64,000 nucleotides of DNA from Nibribacter koreensis (GCF_039541795.1 NZ_BAABGX010000003.1:757980-821979), one strand, 5' to 3'; numbered from the stretch's first letter, positions 1-8,193 are shown. Made by a program: numbers and translations. Notes: generated by a model from the sequence alone, not told the origin.

Positions 1-246
1 ATCCCGTACTTCGGCGCTGTCTTCATCGCCGCCCAGGTCTGTGAGCAGCTGCAACAAGGTAATGCCAATGCCCAGACGCAAGCGCTCAAACCTATAGCTC
101 ACCATCTCCTGGCTTAACTTACCAGGGCGCGCCTGTTGCAAGGCCTCTTCCAGTTCTTGGTACAAGGAAGAGATTCTATGGTGCAAAGAGGCAGTCTCTT
201 CTGAGAATACCTGAGATAGTAACTGTTGGTAGATGAGGGCGCTCAT
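1..246 (-). CDS. N-terminal part of an unrecognised protein, cut by the window edge
   Basis: An uninterrupted minus-strand frame begins with ATG at 244-246 and stays open for 82 codons to the left edge, so only the N-terminus is visible. The peptide starts MSALIYQQLLSQVF and continues as a charged, Glu/Gln/Leu-rich, probably helical stretch with no signal peptide, no membrane segment and no motif I recognise. It faces away from the next gene across a 446-base gap. The open frame and start position support a real gene, but no function can be assigned. Confidence 0.55.
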   Translation of the reverse strand, partial: MSALIYQQLLSQVFSEETASLHHRISSLYQELEEALQQARPGKLSQEMVSYRFERLRLGIGITLLQLLTDLGGDEDSAEVRD

Positions 247-692
247 GGGCAGAATCCTTTAAAAAGAGCAAGTTAGCAAAAGAAGTTTTTACAGGAGGCT
301 TAAAATTTACCCGCTGCCCAGAAAACCCTTAGAAACCAGCCAGGTGCCTTTTTCAATTCGCAAAGGATTTCCGGCTCTCACCCTCTTACCGGCTACAGAA
401 GGATGACGCTTTCTACTATGCCAACCAGCATGAGTACCGCGGGCCAAAAACTGGGGCTACTACCCTCGTTTTTGGCTTATTTTCCAGAAAACAGGTCAAA
501 AACAAAACGCCAAGGCCATGGTTCTGCTTGCAGTAGGCTGGCGGTAGAGCCTGGAAAACCGATTTGTCAGGGGCAAAAATGGGGCTAAGTATTCATAAAT
601 ATAGCCATAGTTGTATGTTATTCAGTAGAAGATGATTATATTACTAGACCTACCAACTGGTACCGGTTTTTAGTCTTAAGGAGTCTTTATCC
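247..692. other. Divergent intergenic region
   Basis: This 446-base gap separates the divergent left-edge gene from the aspartyl protease. It holds copy 1 of the 38-bp palindrome (467-504). A 61-codon plus-strand frame at 403-588 runs through that repeat, has no recognisable protein features and is not called. No convincing TAnnTTTG promoter box was found upstream of the protease gene. Confidence 0.6.
467..504. repeat. 38-bp palindromic element, copy 1
   Basis: Left arm CGTTTTTGGCTTATTTT, centre CCAG, right arm close to AAAACAGGTCAAAAACA. It lies in the divergent gap upstream of the aspartyl protease. Confidence 0.85.
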
Positions 693-1934
693 ATGCCATT
701 GCGTCATTTCCTGACTTTGTGCTTTGTTCTAGCCAGTCCGCTTCTGTTTGCGCAGCAAGTAGAGGTAGAGGAATTCAAGTTTCCGGCGCATAAGACCTCC
801 GTTAAGATTCCGTTTAAGCTGGTGCACAACCTGGTGGTGATTCCGGTGAACATCAACAACTCCAAGCCCCTTAATTTTGTGGTGGACACCGGGGTAGAGA
901 CGTCCCTGCTCACAGAGATTGGCCGGGATGACTCCATCATCCTCAACAACGTGCGGCCCTTGAGTTTGCGCGGCCTGGGCAAAGGCGAAAGCATCCAGGC
1001 CATGAACTCTTCTGGCAATAGAATCCATTTCTCTGGCATTGAGGCCAAAGGCCAGCAGATGCTGGTACTCATGGAAAACATCTTTAGTCTGTCTACCAGG
1101 TTGGGCGTGGAGATACACGGCATCATTGGGTACACGTTGTTCAAGAGTTTTGTAGTAGAGATAGACTACAAGCATAAGATCCTGACCCTGTACAAGCCCG
1201 GCACCTACCCAGACAAGCGGTTGAAAAAGGCCAGCAGACTACCGCTCACCATTGAAAACGCCAAGCCTTACGTAGATGCCCAGATTACCACCGCAGACGG
1301 CGTCAAGCATCCTTTGCGTCTGGTGATTGACAGCGGCCTGAGCACTACCATGTTGCTGTATTTGCCATCCATCCCGGTCATGAAAGTGCCGCAGCCCAAC
1401 ATAGACGCGTACCTGGGCAGAGGGTTGAACGGCGAGATCCATGGCCGGATTGGTAGAGTGGAGAGCTTGCAGCTGGGTACCTTCACCTTGAGGCGCCCGC
1501 CGGCCTCTTTCCCAGACTCCATCTCCATACAGCACGCACTCAACCTCAAAAACCGCAACGGCAACCTGGGCGCCGACATCCTGCAACGCTTTAAAGTGGT
1601 GTTTGACTACCAGAACAGCCAGATGTTTCTAACCCAGAACAGCAAATACAACGACCCCTTTTTCTTTAACCTGAGCGGGCTGGAGATCATCACACCCATT
1701 CCCGGGCTTAATTACTTTACCGTCTCTGATGTGCTACCCAATTCTGCCGGCCACAAAGCAGGGCTGCAACGCGGAGACGCGCTCCTGAGCATAGAAGGAG
1801 TCAATTGCGCCACCAAAACCCTGGAGCAGATTTTATATACCTTTCAAAGCAAGCCCGGCCGCAAGATTAAGCTGGAAATAAGAAGAGACGCCGCTACCAT
1901 CAAGACCACCATGTACCTGAACGATGTGATTTAG
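693..1934 (+). CDS. Retropepsin-like aspartyl protease with C-terminal PDZ domain
   Basis: The 413-residue protein starts with a signal peptide ending near LLFAQQ (about residues 1-21), so it is exported. Two aspartyl-protease motifs are visible: DTG at residue 65 in NFVVDTGVETSLL and DSG at residue 213 in RLVIDSGLSTTM. This is the two-lobe arrangement of single-chain retropepsin-like proteases (Asp_protease_2 type). A PDZ domain follows at about residues 330-410, with LPNSAGHKAGLQRGDALLSI. Known Bacteroidota proteins of this build are periplasmic or membrane-associated peptidases, and the PDZ domain probably binds substrate C-termini. The gene stands alone and converges on the dehydrogenase gene at 2006. 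The substrate is unknown. Confidence 0.85.
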   Translation: MPLRHFLTLCFVLASPLLFAQQVEVEEFKFPAHKTSVKIPFKLVHNLVVIPVNINNSKPLNFVVDTGVETSLLTEIGRDDSIILNNVRPLSLRGLGKGESIQAMNSSGNRIHFSGIEAKGQQMLVLMENIFSLSTRLGVEIHGIIGYTLFKSFVVEIDYKHKILTLYKPGTYPDKRLKKASRLPLTIENAKPYVDAQITTADGVKHPLRLVIDSGLSTTMLLYLPSIPVMKVPQPNIDAYLGRGLNGEIHGRIGRVESLQLGTFTLRRPPASFPDSISIQHALNLKNRNGNLGADILQRFKVVFDYQNSQMFLTQNSKYNDPFFFNLSGLEIITPIPGLNYFTVSDVLPNSAGHKAGLQRGDALLSIEGVNCATKTLEQILYTFQSKPGRKIKLEIRRDAATIKTTMYLNDVI

Positions 1935-1959
1935 CCGGCCAGCTGGCTTCAAAAAAAAT

Positions 1960-1997
1960 CGTTTTTGGCCCGTTTTCTGGAAAACAAGCCAAAAACG
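1960..1997. repeat. 38-bp palindromic element, copy 2
   Basis: CGTTTTTGGCCCGTTTT, centre CTGG, AAAACAAGCCAAAAACG. It fills most of the 71-base gap between two convergent genes, where it could act as a two-way terminator. The centre is CTGG, the reverse complement of the usual CCAG, which suggests the opposite orientation. Confidence 0.9.
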
Positions 1998-2005
1998 AAG
2001 GCACG

Positions 2006-2866
2006 TTAGGAGTTAAGAAAGCCGTAGATAGAGGAGAAGTCCTGGTCTGCGTACCCGCCTTGTTTGGCTAGGGCATATAGTTCTTTCACGGTTTGCAGAG
2101 CCGGCAAGGCCACGCCCTGCTCATAGGCCGTTACGCTGGCTAGGTACAAATCCTTATGCATCCATTCCAGCGGAAACTCAGCAGAAAAATCCTTGGTGAG
2201 TAGTTTCTGTTCCTTCAGTTTGAGAAAGGGCGCCGCCGCCGGTCCGCTGAGCAGGGTCTGACAAAGCATTTCTTCTGAGATGCCCAAGGACGTTCCCAGC
2301 CGCAGTGCCTCAGCAAAACCCGCCATGATATGCCCCATGAGCATGTTCACGGTCATTTTCATGCTGGCGCCCTGGCCGTGGCCGCCCACGTGCGTCACCG
2401 CTTTGCCCATCACGTCCAGCAAGGGCCTGATCTCTTCCATATCCTTTGCCTCACCGCCTACCAGAAAGATCAGCTGACCGTTTTGCGCAGGAAGTAAAGA
2501 GCCAGACACGGGCGCGTCTACAAACCTATGCCCCATCTTTAAGGCCACTTGTGCCATGCGCGTTGTGAATGAAGGATTGACCGTACTGCAGTCTACCCAC
2601 AGCGAGTTGCCAGGCAAGGCTTTCAGGAAACCGTCTGGACCGGTGGCCACGTCCTCAACGGCGTCTGGCGTGGAGAGCATGGTGAACACCAAACGGCATT
2701 GCTGGCCTACTTCCTCGGGTGATTGGGCCAGGTGTGCGCCGTTGGCTACCAGGTCGTCTGCCTTGGCGGCGGTGCGGTTGTAGACCACCAGCTCATGCCC
2801 GGCTTTTTGTAAGTTGGCGGCCATGCGGCTCCCCATGATGCCCAGTCCTATAAATCCTATCTTCAT
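2006..2866 (-). CDS. NAD(P)-dependent beta-hydroxyacid dehydrogenase (3-hydroxyisobutyrate dehydrogenase family)
   Basis: The 286-residue length is standard for the 3-hydroxyisobutyrate dehydrogenase / tartronate semialdehyde reductase / GLYR family. The N-terminus MKIGFIGLGIMGSRMA is the Rossmann GxGxxG dinucleotide site. The family substrate motif appears as DAPVSGSLLPAQNG, and the catalytic lysine lies in GASMKMTVNMLMG. Enzymes of this family reduce or oxidise short beta-hydroxy acids or semialdehydes in the cytoplasm. Succinic semialdehyde/glyoxylate reductase is the likeliest subtype, but the substrate cannot be fixed from sequence. It is a single gene, read toward the protease and flanked on both sides by palindrome copies. 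Confidence 0.88.
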   Translation of the reverse strand: MKIGFIGLGIMGSRMAANLQKAGHELVVYNRTAAKADDLVANGAHLAQSPEEVGQQCRLVFTMLSTPDAVEDVATGPDGFLKALPGNSLWVDCSTVNPSFTTRMAQVALKMGHRFVDAPVSGSLLPAQNGQLIFLVGGEAKDMEEIRPLLDVMGKAVTHVGGHGQGASMKMTVNMLMGHIMAGFAEALRLGTSLGISEEMLCQTLLSGPAAAPFLKLKEQKLLTKDFSAEFPLEWMHKDLYLASVTAYEQGVALPALQTVKELYALAKQGGYADQDFSSIYGFLNS

Positions 2867-2938
2867 TTTATCTCTGTTCTTAGTTGCTAGAATGAAGGTA
2901 CGGAATTACCCGGCACATGGGCAAAAGAGAGGAGAAGC

Positions 2939-2976
2939 CGTTTTTGGCCTGATTTCCGGAAAAGGGCCGAAAAACA
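2939..2976. repeat. 38-bp palindromic element, copy 3
   Basis: CGTTTTTGGCCTGATTT, centre CCGG, AAAAGGGCCGAAAAACA. Its right end is two bases from the stop codon of the histidine kinase gene (2979), so it directly follows that gene on the minus strand. Confidence 0.85.
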
Positions 2977-2978
2977 GG

Positions 2979-4295
2979 CTAGGCGTCCTTAAACAGAAAG
3001 CAGAAATTGGTGCCTTTGCCCAGCTCAGACTGTACGTCCAAGAGAATGTCATGGAAACCTGCTATGGTCTGGACAATGGGCAGGCCCAGGCCGTGGCTCT
3101 CGCCATCTGGCGCATGAAACCGCTTGAACCTGCTAAAGATGAAGGGGAGTTGTTCTTCCGTGATACCCACGCCCGTATCTTTCACGCACAGTGCATAACC
3201 ACCTTCAGGCTTTGACTCACCTCTAATGGTGATGGAGCCGCCCGGTTGGTTGTACTTGATGGCGTTGTTGACCACGTTGAACAGCATGGTGAAGAGCAAG
3301 GACTGATTGGCCTTGGGCAGGACGAAGTCCACGGGCATGTGCACTTCCAGGGTGACTTCCTTCACCTCGGCGCGGTCTGCAATCTCTTCGCAAACTTCGC
3401 GCACTAAGGCTTCCAGGCTCACGCTCTCGTCTTTGAGGTACTGCTCGTTTTCAATTCTAGAGATCAACAACAAGGCCTGGATGATGCCTTTAAGCCGATG
3501 CAGGGTACGCAGGTTGTCTACCAGTTTCTCCAGCATGCTTTCTGGCGTTTCTGGGTCTGAGAGCAGGTTCTCCAGCCGGTTCTGCATGATGGAGATGGGC
3601 GTTAACAACTCATGTGACACGTTGCCAATGAACTCCTTCTCCTTCTGGAACGCCTCCTGTATCTGGCCCATCATGTCATTGATAGTGTGGTTGAGGTACA
3701 GAAAGTCATCTGTAGAAGTGTTGAGGCCGTGCGGTTTAAAGGTGGTGGGGTGCTCCACGCGCTGCAGCCGGCGCACAATCAAGGTAAGGGGCTTGAGCAG
3801 CACCTTGTTATAGGCCAGATCCACGAAGACCGTAATCAAGACCACGGCCACCAGGAAGAAGAGGGCGTAGGTCTGCAAGGTCTGGCTGTTCTCGCCAATC
3901 GTCTCGGTGCTGCGGCCAATCTCCAGCAGGTAGCGCTTGTCGCCCAGGTCAAAGGTGCTGGACAGCAGGCGGTACTCTACAATGTCTCCTTCTACTTTGC
4001 GCAGGGCGGTGGCAATGCCGTTGTTGACCTTGTCTGCATTGATTTCCTCCAGAGAGACAAACTCTTCTTTGAGCAGGTTATAGCTACCGTAGCTGGTGGT
4101 ACCTTCAGGAATGTAGGTTTCTATGCCCTGGTCTTCAATAAGCTGGTACACAATGGCCTCTTTCTGTTGTAGCCGCACGTCTGCGTTGTGCAAGGCCACC
4201 TTGTTCACCAGCGTAGGTAACGCCGCAATCAACACCAGCAGAATGACCACCTTAGAGGCCGCACTGAACAACGCAAGTTTTGACTGGAGACGCAT
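2979..4295 (-). CDS. Two-component sensor histidine kinase
   Basis: This 438-residue membrane kinase has transmembrane segments at about residues 10-30 and 143-160 flanking a roughly 110-residue periplasmic sensor region, then a HAMP-like linker. The HisKA motif is VSHELLTPIS with the phosphorylated H228. The N box (LFNVVNNAIKYN), G1 box (KDTGVGI) and G2 box (GLGLPIVQTI) of the ATPase domain are intact, so it should be active. Its partner is the OmpR-type regulator at 4616-5290, which precedes it in the same direction but is separated by 320 bases occupied by a large inverted repeat. The signal is unknown. The periplasmic part resembles no sensor domain I can name. Confidence 0.93.
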   Translation of the reverse strand: MRLQSKLALFSAASKVVILLVLIAALPTLVNKVALHNADVRLQQKEAIVYQLIEDQGIETYIPEGTTSYGSYNLLKEEFVSLEEINADKVNNGIATALRKVEGDIVEYRLLSSTFDLGDKRYLLEIGRSTETIGENSQTLQTYALFFLVAVVLITVFVDLAYNKVLLKPLTLIVRRLQRVEHPTTFKPHGLNTSTDDFLYLNHTINDMMGQIQEAFQKEKEFIGNVSHELLTPISIMQNRLENLLSDPETPESMLEKLVDNLRTLHRLKGIIQALLLISRIENEQYLKDESVSLEALVREVCEEIADRAEVKEVTLEVHMPVDFVLPKANQSLLFTMLFNVVNNAIKYNQPGGSITIRGESKPEGGYALCVKDTGVGITEEQLPFIFSRFKRFHAPDGESHGLGLPIVQTIAGFHDILLDVQSELGKGTNFCFLFKDA

Positions 4296-4297
4296 TT

Positions 4298-4618
4298 TTA
4301 ATGTGCTAATGAGTTAATGTGCTATTTTTTTAATGTGTAAACGTGGAGATGTGAAGATTTGAAAATGGCTTATTGGAAAAATTGTTTTTGGCTTGTTTTG
4401 GCGAAAATAGGGCAAAAACGGATTAGGCAGTGAGAAACTTTATTAAGCTATCTGGCTTGTTGGTGATAACACCAACAAGGGCGTAGGCAGACTGGCTTAC
4501 AATGCATCCTTCAATACCAATAGATGGTAGCTGAAATAAGAAAACCATTTTCAAATCTTCACATCTCCCCATCTTCAAATTAATTAGCACATCAGCACAT
4601 TAACGCATTAGCACATTA
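4298..4618. repeat. About 320-bp intergenic element with long imperfect inverted repeats
   Basis: The left arm (4298-4368) and right arm (4545-4618) are inverted copies of one another. Both contain TAATGTGCTAATG, GTTAATGTGCT and, at the inner ends, GGAGATGTGAAGATTTG followed by AAAATGG. The right arm overlaps the response-regulator stop codon (4616-4618), and the left arm begins three bases before the kinase start codon, so the element fills the whole regulator-kinase gap. Palindrome copy 4 lies inside it. It could form a very large hairpin in the mRNA. No coding capacity is evident. Confidence 0.8.
4383..4420. repeat. 38-bp palindromic element, copy 4
   Basis: TGTTTTTGGCTTGTTTT, centre GGCG, AAAATAGGGCAAAAACG. 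It is nested inside the large inverted repeat between the regulator and kinase genes. The GG-type centre is shared with copies 5 and 16. Confidence 0.85.
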
Positions 4619-5290
4619 GGCAGAGAGCCGGTAGCCTACGCCGCGGACGGTTTCCAGCCAGTCAGTAGGGGAGTGGGTAGAGAGTTTCTTGCGTAGGTTT
4701 TTGATGTGCACGTCTATATAGTTGGAGTCATAGTCGTCCTCCAGGATGTTTCCCCAGATGTGCTCCGTGAGTTGTAGTCTGGTTAAGATGCGGTTGCGGT
4801 GCAGGACCAGGTAATGGAGCAGGTCAAACTCTTTTTTTGTGAGCAGAATCTCCTGTTCATTGTAAGTGACCTTGCGGGAGCTGGTGTCCAGTTCAAACCC
4901 CTGGAATGCCACGACAGACGTTTTGAGCTTGAACTTGCGGCGTACTACGGCCTGCATGCGTGCCTGCAATTCTAGCAAGGAGAAGGGCTTGGGCAGGTAA
5001 TCATCGGCTCCCAGGCCCAGGCCTTTGATGCGGTCTTCCAAGGCACCGCGGGCGGTGAGCACAATGATGGCGGGCTCATGGTCCAGACGCTTGGTTTCGG
5101 CTAGCAGGTCCAGGCCGTCGTAGTCGGGCAGGCCCAGATCCAGCAGAATGAAATCATAGAGGTTAACGGCAATCTTCTCAGAGGCCTCGTGGCCATTAGA
5201 CGCCCAGTCACAGGTGTAATGCTCTTTGGTGAGAAAGTGCACCAGCTCATTGGCCAGGCCGGCCTCGTCTTCAACAATCAATACGTGCAT
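4616..5290 (-). CDS. OmpR/PhoB-family response regulator
   Basis: The 224-residue protein has an N-terminal receiver domain with the acidic pair in LIVEDEAG, phosphoacceptor D51 in FILLDLGLPDYDG and the conserved lysine K101 in YLPKPFS. A C-terminal winged-helix DNA-binding domain ends in IDVHIKNLRKKL and VRGVGYRL. It is a canonical two-component transcription factor. The beta-barrel gene at 5319-6221 ends 28 bases upstream on the same strand and the histidine kinase follows downstream. The three probably form one transcription unit, with the barrel protein either a target or part of the signalling input. Confidence 0.95.
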   Translation of the reverse strand: MHVLIVEDEAGLANELVHFLTKEHYTCDWASNGHEASEKIAVNLYDFILLDLGLPDYDGLDLLAETKRLDHEPAIIVLTARGALEDRIKGLGLGADDYLPKPFSLLELQARMQAVVRRKFKLKTSVVAFQGFELDTSSRKVTYNEQEILLTKKEFDLLHYLVLHRNRILTRLQLTEHIWGNILEDDYDSNYIDVHIKNLRKKLSTHSPTDWLETVRGVGYRLSA

Positions 5291-5318
5291 GGCAAGATAC
5301 TTTTAGACGAAGATAAGC

Positions 5319-6221
5319 TTAAAACGTGTAGCTCAGGTTCATGGAATAGAAAGACTGCGGCTTGGACTCATCGCCTTCTACCTTGTTCACCGGGATGGCA
5401 TAGCGGTAGGCGGGCTCAAACTCAAAGTTGCCCACGTTTACCACCAGCGGCACGCGCACCGCGTAGTTCAGCACCCTGAAGCGCTTGGACGTGGTGGTGG
5501 TAGTGGTGGTGGTAGTACCGCCGTTGTTGCCGTTGCCGCCGCCAAAGATTGGGTCCAGCACGGTGCCGCCTTTCTTTTTGTTCTGGGTGACGGTGGTATG
5601 GGTTTCGGCGAAGTCCTGGGTACCGGCAATCACGCTCACCTTAGGGTCCAAACCAACAGTGAACTTTCCTTTCCAGAGCGGGTCCAAGGCAATATAGCGC
5701 GAGTTGTCCAAGACGGTGAAGATGTCATTGCTGCCGCCAAACACGTAGCTGGTGGTAAGACCCGTGTACAGAATCTGCCAGTCATAATTACCAGAGGCGG
5801 TGGCGGCATTAGAGGTCACCGCCTGGATCAAAGGCGTGTTCTTCCCGAAGAAAAACCGCGTATAGCTCACCGACCCGTCAAACCGTTCGCCTAGTTTAAA
5901 GGCATAGCCCAGGGAGACATCCGTCTCATCAATGACATCCTCAGTGTCAAACAACTGATAAGACATGACAGAGGCATATAGTCCCGTTTTGTGGGTGTAG
6001 GTAAGGGAGCCGGCAATGTATGGATATTGAATGGCAGTGTTGCGGCCGTAGAAGGAGGCGTTGTTGGCACTCTCCAGGCCAAGGGTCCACCAGCCTTTTT
6101 TAGTCTCTGGGGCACTTGTCCCTGCTTGTGAGGAAGAAGTGGAAGAACCGTTTTTGTTTGTCTGCCCAAAGGCGTTTGCCCCTAAGGCTAGCAGGAAACA
6201 GAATCCAATCAATTTTTTCAT
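5319..6221 (-). CDS. Exported, probable outer-membrane beta-barrel protein
   Basis: The likely start is ATG at 6219-6221 (MKKLIGFCFLLALG), which gives a clean signal peptide ending near ANAFGQ. A second ATG lies two codons upstream, and an earlier in-frame ATG would add residues that do not suit a signal peptide. The mature part is rich in Tyr, Thr and Gly with alternating beta strands and ends in SMNLSYTF, the C-terminal aromatic typical of outer-membrane barrels. A Gly/Asn-rich then poly-Thr stretch (codons around 5489-5520) is a low-complexity loop. No specific family is recognised. It heads the operon with the two-component system. About 300 residues, signal peptide included. Confidence 0.65.
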   Translation of the reverse strand: MKKLIGFCFLLALGANAFGQTNKNGSSTSSSQAGTSAPETKKGWWTLGLESANNASFYGRNTAIQYPYIAGSLTYTHKTGLYASVMSYQLFDTEDVIDETDVSLGYAFKLGERFDGSVSYTRFFFGKNTPLIQAVTSNAATASGNYDWQILYTGLTTSYVFGGSNDIFTVLDNSRYIALDPLWKGKFTVGLDPKVSVIAGTQDFAETHTTVTQNKKKGGTVLDPIFGGGNGNNGGTTTTTTTTTSKRFRVLNYAVRVPLVVNVGNFEFEPAYRYAIPVNKVEGDESKPQSFYSMNLSYTF

Positions 6222-6245
6222 CTGCATGGTACAGGTTAATGAGTT

Positions 6246-6283
6246 AAAAAAACCGTCGCCTCTGCCAAGGGCAGAAGCGACGG
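6246..6283 (-). terminator. Rho-independent terminator
   Basis: The stem CCGTCGCCTCTGCC / GGCAGAAGCGACGG with a 3-base loop is followed on the minus strand by seven T. It ends transcription of the gene at 6330-7133 before the beta-barrel gene. Confidence 0.85.
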
Positions 6284-6329
6284 GCACTTGCGGGGGATAT
6301 GCTACAAGTTATTGGGGGATATGCTTCAC

Positions 6330-7133
6330 TTAGTTTTTGCCAACTTTGATCACCGCGCCAGCGCCTACCTTGCCACCCACTTTCACGGGTTTCACGGCTT
6401 TGGCGGCATTGCCTACGGCTTTGGTGGCGGCGTTGGTGCTGCCTTGTACGGCACGGGCGGCTCCTCTACCTGGGCGGGCGGCAGATTTAGGCGCCTTCAC
6501 TTCAACGTCAACCTCAGTACCGGCTTCTACCTTCTCTGGTTTCTGCTGGCGCTTGGCGCTGGCCACTTCCTTCACTTCCTGCCCTTTTTTGTCAGTGCCT
6601 TCCGCTACGCCTTGGGCGGCGGCTTTTACTTTCTGGCCGTGGGTGTCTTGATCTTTCTTGGTCTTGTCTTTGGCAACTTCTTTCTTGTCGCTTTTGGCTT
6701 TGTCCTGGCCTTTGCCTTGTGCAGACGCAAAAAGTCCGGCAGCCCCGTCAGTGGTTACCTCACCGGCTTCCAGAGAAGTGGACTGGGAAGCTTGTAGGGA
6801 GGTGGCAGCGGTGGCTTCAGTGGCAGAAAGCTCTTCTGTTTTGGCTTTGGCGGCTTCTTTCTGCGCTTGCATCTCTTGCTTGGCCTGGGCTTTGGTCTCT
6901 TTGGCTAGTTCTTTGGCTTCTTTGCTGGCTTCGTCCTTTTTAGAACGGGCCAGGGTGCTGATATATTCTCCTTTGCCAGTAGTCTCTGCAGAACCTTCTA
7001 CCGCCACTGAGGTCTGCGCCGCAGTGCTTACGGTTTTGCCGTGATTGGCAGTGCCGGTTTTGTCAGAAGAGGCTTGGGCATAGGTAGCGTTTCCGGTAAA
7101 TAGCACCAAGAGGATGAGGGTCAAATTTTTCAT
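6330..7133 (-). CDS. Secreted Lys/Ala/Glu-rich protein with HG.TVS motifs (paralogue 1)
   Basis: The 267-residue protein has a signal peptide (MKNLTLILLVLFTGNATYAQ). A long highly charged region (about residues 60-200, rich in Lys, Ala, Glu, Gln) looks like helical or coiled-coil sequence. A short motif occurs twice, as ANHGKTVSTAA (H31) and DTHGQKVKAAA (H165). The C-terminus is Gly/Val/Lys-rich and ends KVGKN. The protein at 7456-8193 has the same plan, motif and C-terminal KVGK, so the two are paralogues. I know of no function. The composition suggests a periplasmic or surface low-complexity protein. It has its own terminator at 6246-6283. Confidence 0.75.
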   Translation of the reverse strand: MKNLTLILLVLFTGNATYAQASSDKTGTANHGKTVSTAAQTSVAVEGSAETTGKGEYISTLARSKKDEASKEAKELAKETKAQAKQEMQAQKEAAKAKTEELSATEATAATSLQASQSTSLEAGEVTTDGAAGLFASAQGKGQDKAKSDKKEVAKDKTKKDQDTHGQKVKAAAQGVAEGTDKKGQEVKEVASAKRQQKPEKVEAGTEVDVEVKAPKSAARPGRGAARAVQGSTNAATKAVGNAAKAVKPVKVGGKVGAGAVIKVGKN

Positions 7134-7243
7134 GGGGGTAAAGGTCAGTAGGGTTGAACTAGTAGGTCAAAAGTACCAGGGCAAGATGAAGAGAACATGA
7201 AGATTTCTGTCTGGCCCTAAATTTTTTTAATTATTCTGAAAGT

Positions 7244-7384
7244 TTACGCTCTCAGGGGTAAAGGATTTGCCTGCTGGGTTGGTTCCTCTTGCAGAAGCAA
7301 TATGGTTAAGGGGGCACCATACGCCGGAAAAGAAGTCACCAACAAGCTGTTGATTATAATAAACAAGGCTAGGTAGAGTCTCAT
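7244..7384 (-). CDS. Possible small secreted peptide (46 residues)
   Basis: The frame runs from ATG (7382-7384) to TAA (7244-7246) on the minus strand and encodes MRLYLALFIIINSLLV followed by TSFPAYGAP. It has a basic start, a hydrophobic core and an Ala-x-Gly-Ala cleavage-like site, then a short Gln/Pro-rich tail. It lies in the 322-base gap between the two paralogous HG.TVS genes, downstream of the terminator of the second. The signal-peptide shape is the only support. It could be a small lipid-interacting or export-substrate peptide, or a chance frame. Confidence 0.35.
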   Translation of the reverse strand: MRLYLALFIIINSLLVTSFPAYGAPLTILLLQEEPTQQANPLPLRA

Positions 7385-7406
7385 AGGATAAGGTGCTGGT
7401 TAAGGT

Positions 7407-7442
7407 AAAAAAATGGTCACTGCCACCTGAGCGGCAGTGACC
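7407..7442 (-). terminator. Rho-independent terminator
   Basis: The stem GGTCACTGCC / GGCAGTGACC is followed on the minus strand by ATTTTTTT. It immediately follows the stop of the gene at 7456. Confidence 0.9.
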
Positions 7443-7455
7443 GGGGGATTGGGGG

Positions 7456-8193
7456 TTATTGTTTCCCTACTTTAAGCGTAGTGGCGGTATTCACTTTTAC
7501 CGGACGAATCACATTGGTAGAAACACCTGCCTTGGCGTTGGCTCTAGAGGCGCCTTTGGCCTTCACAGAACCGTTGGCGCCGGCCTCTGTGCGGCGGGCA
7601 GAACGTTTTACTTTGGTGGTTTCTTTCTTAGCCACGGCTTTTACGGCTTCGCCTTTGGCTACACCCGCTTCTGTGGTGGTTTTAGCAGTAGCGCTTACGG
7701 TCTGGCCGTGGTTGTCTTGCTTTTCTTTGGTGGTTTTTACTTCAGCGTCAGCTTTCACTTCGGCCTCGGTGCGAGTTTCGGCGGCGGCTTTGCGGGTAGC
7801 TTTCTCCTGGGCCTTCAACTCTTCTTTGCGGGCTTTGGCGGCTTCAATTTCAGCTTTGGTTTTCACCTCAGTCTCGGCTTGAACTTTAGCGGCGGCCTGC
7901 TTTCTTTCCTCTTGTCTGGCTTTAGCCTCTTCTTGCTTGGCCTTGGTAGTTTCTTTAGCCTTCTTGATCTTGGCTTCCTTGGCTTTGGCTACCTCGCTTA
8001 CGGTCTGGCCGTGGTTGGTGCCGTCTACCGTGGCCTGGCCAGAAACAGACGTCTTGGCGGTAGTGCTTACCGTTGAACCGTGCGTGGTCTTAACCGTGGT
8101 GTTCTGAGTGGCACCAGTAGTGGTAGAAGTAGTCTGGGCAAACGAGGTGGCGGCTACAAATAATGCGGCGGCTACAAGTGTTATCTTTTTCAT
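7456..8193 (-). CDS. Secreted Lys/Ala/Glu-rich protein with HG.TVS motifs (paralogue 2)
   Basis: The 245-residue protein has a signal peptide (MKKITLVAAALFVAATSFAQ), a Thr-rich segment, then a long charged Ala/Lys/Glu/Arg region (about residues 65-160) and a basic C-terminus ending KVGKQ. The motif [T/N]HG.TVS..A appears three times: THGSTVSTTAKTSV (H38), NHGQTVSEVAKAK (H61) and NHGQTVSATAKTT (H162). The first two bracket a short Thr/Ser linker, and the third follows the charged rod. It is related to the product of 6330-7133. No known domain is recognised. The repeated His-Gly motif could bind metal or be a sorting or interaction signal, which is speculation. Confidence 0.75.
   Translation of the reverse strand: MKKITLVAAALFVAATSFAQTTSTTTGATQNTTVKTTHGSTVSTTAKTSVSGQATVDGTNHGQTVSEVAKAKEAKIKKAKETTKAKQEEAKARQEERKQAAAKVQAETEVKTKAEIEAAKARKEELKAQEKATRKAAAETRTEAEVKADAEVKTTKEKQDNHGQTVSATAKTTTEAGVAKGEAVKAVAKKETTKVKRSARRTEAGANGSVKAKGASRANAKAGVSTNVIRPVKVNTATTLKVGKQ

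Noticed and set aside
403..588. 61-codon frame
   Set aside because: It runs through palindrome copy 1 and has no signal peptide, motif or plausible upstream promoter.
5485..5697. Frame opposite the beta-barrel gene encoding poly-Val/Pro
   Set aside because: A mirror of the Thr-rich codon run on the other strand.
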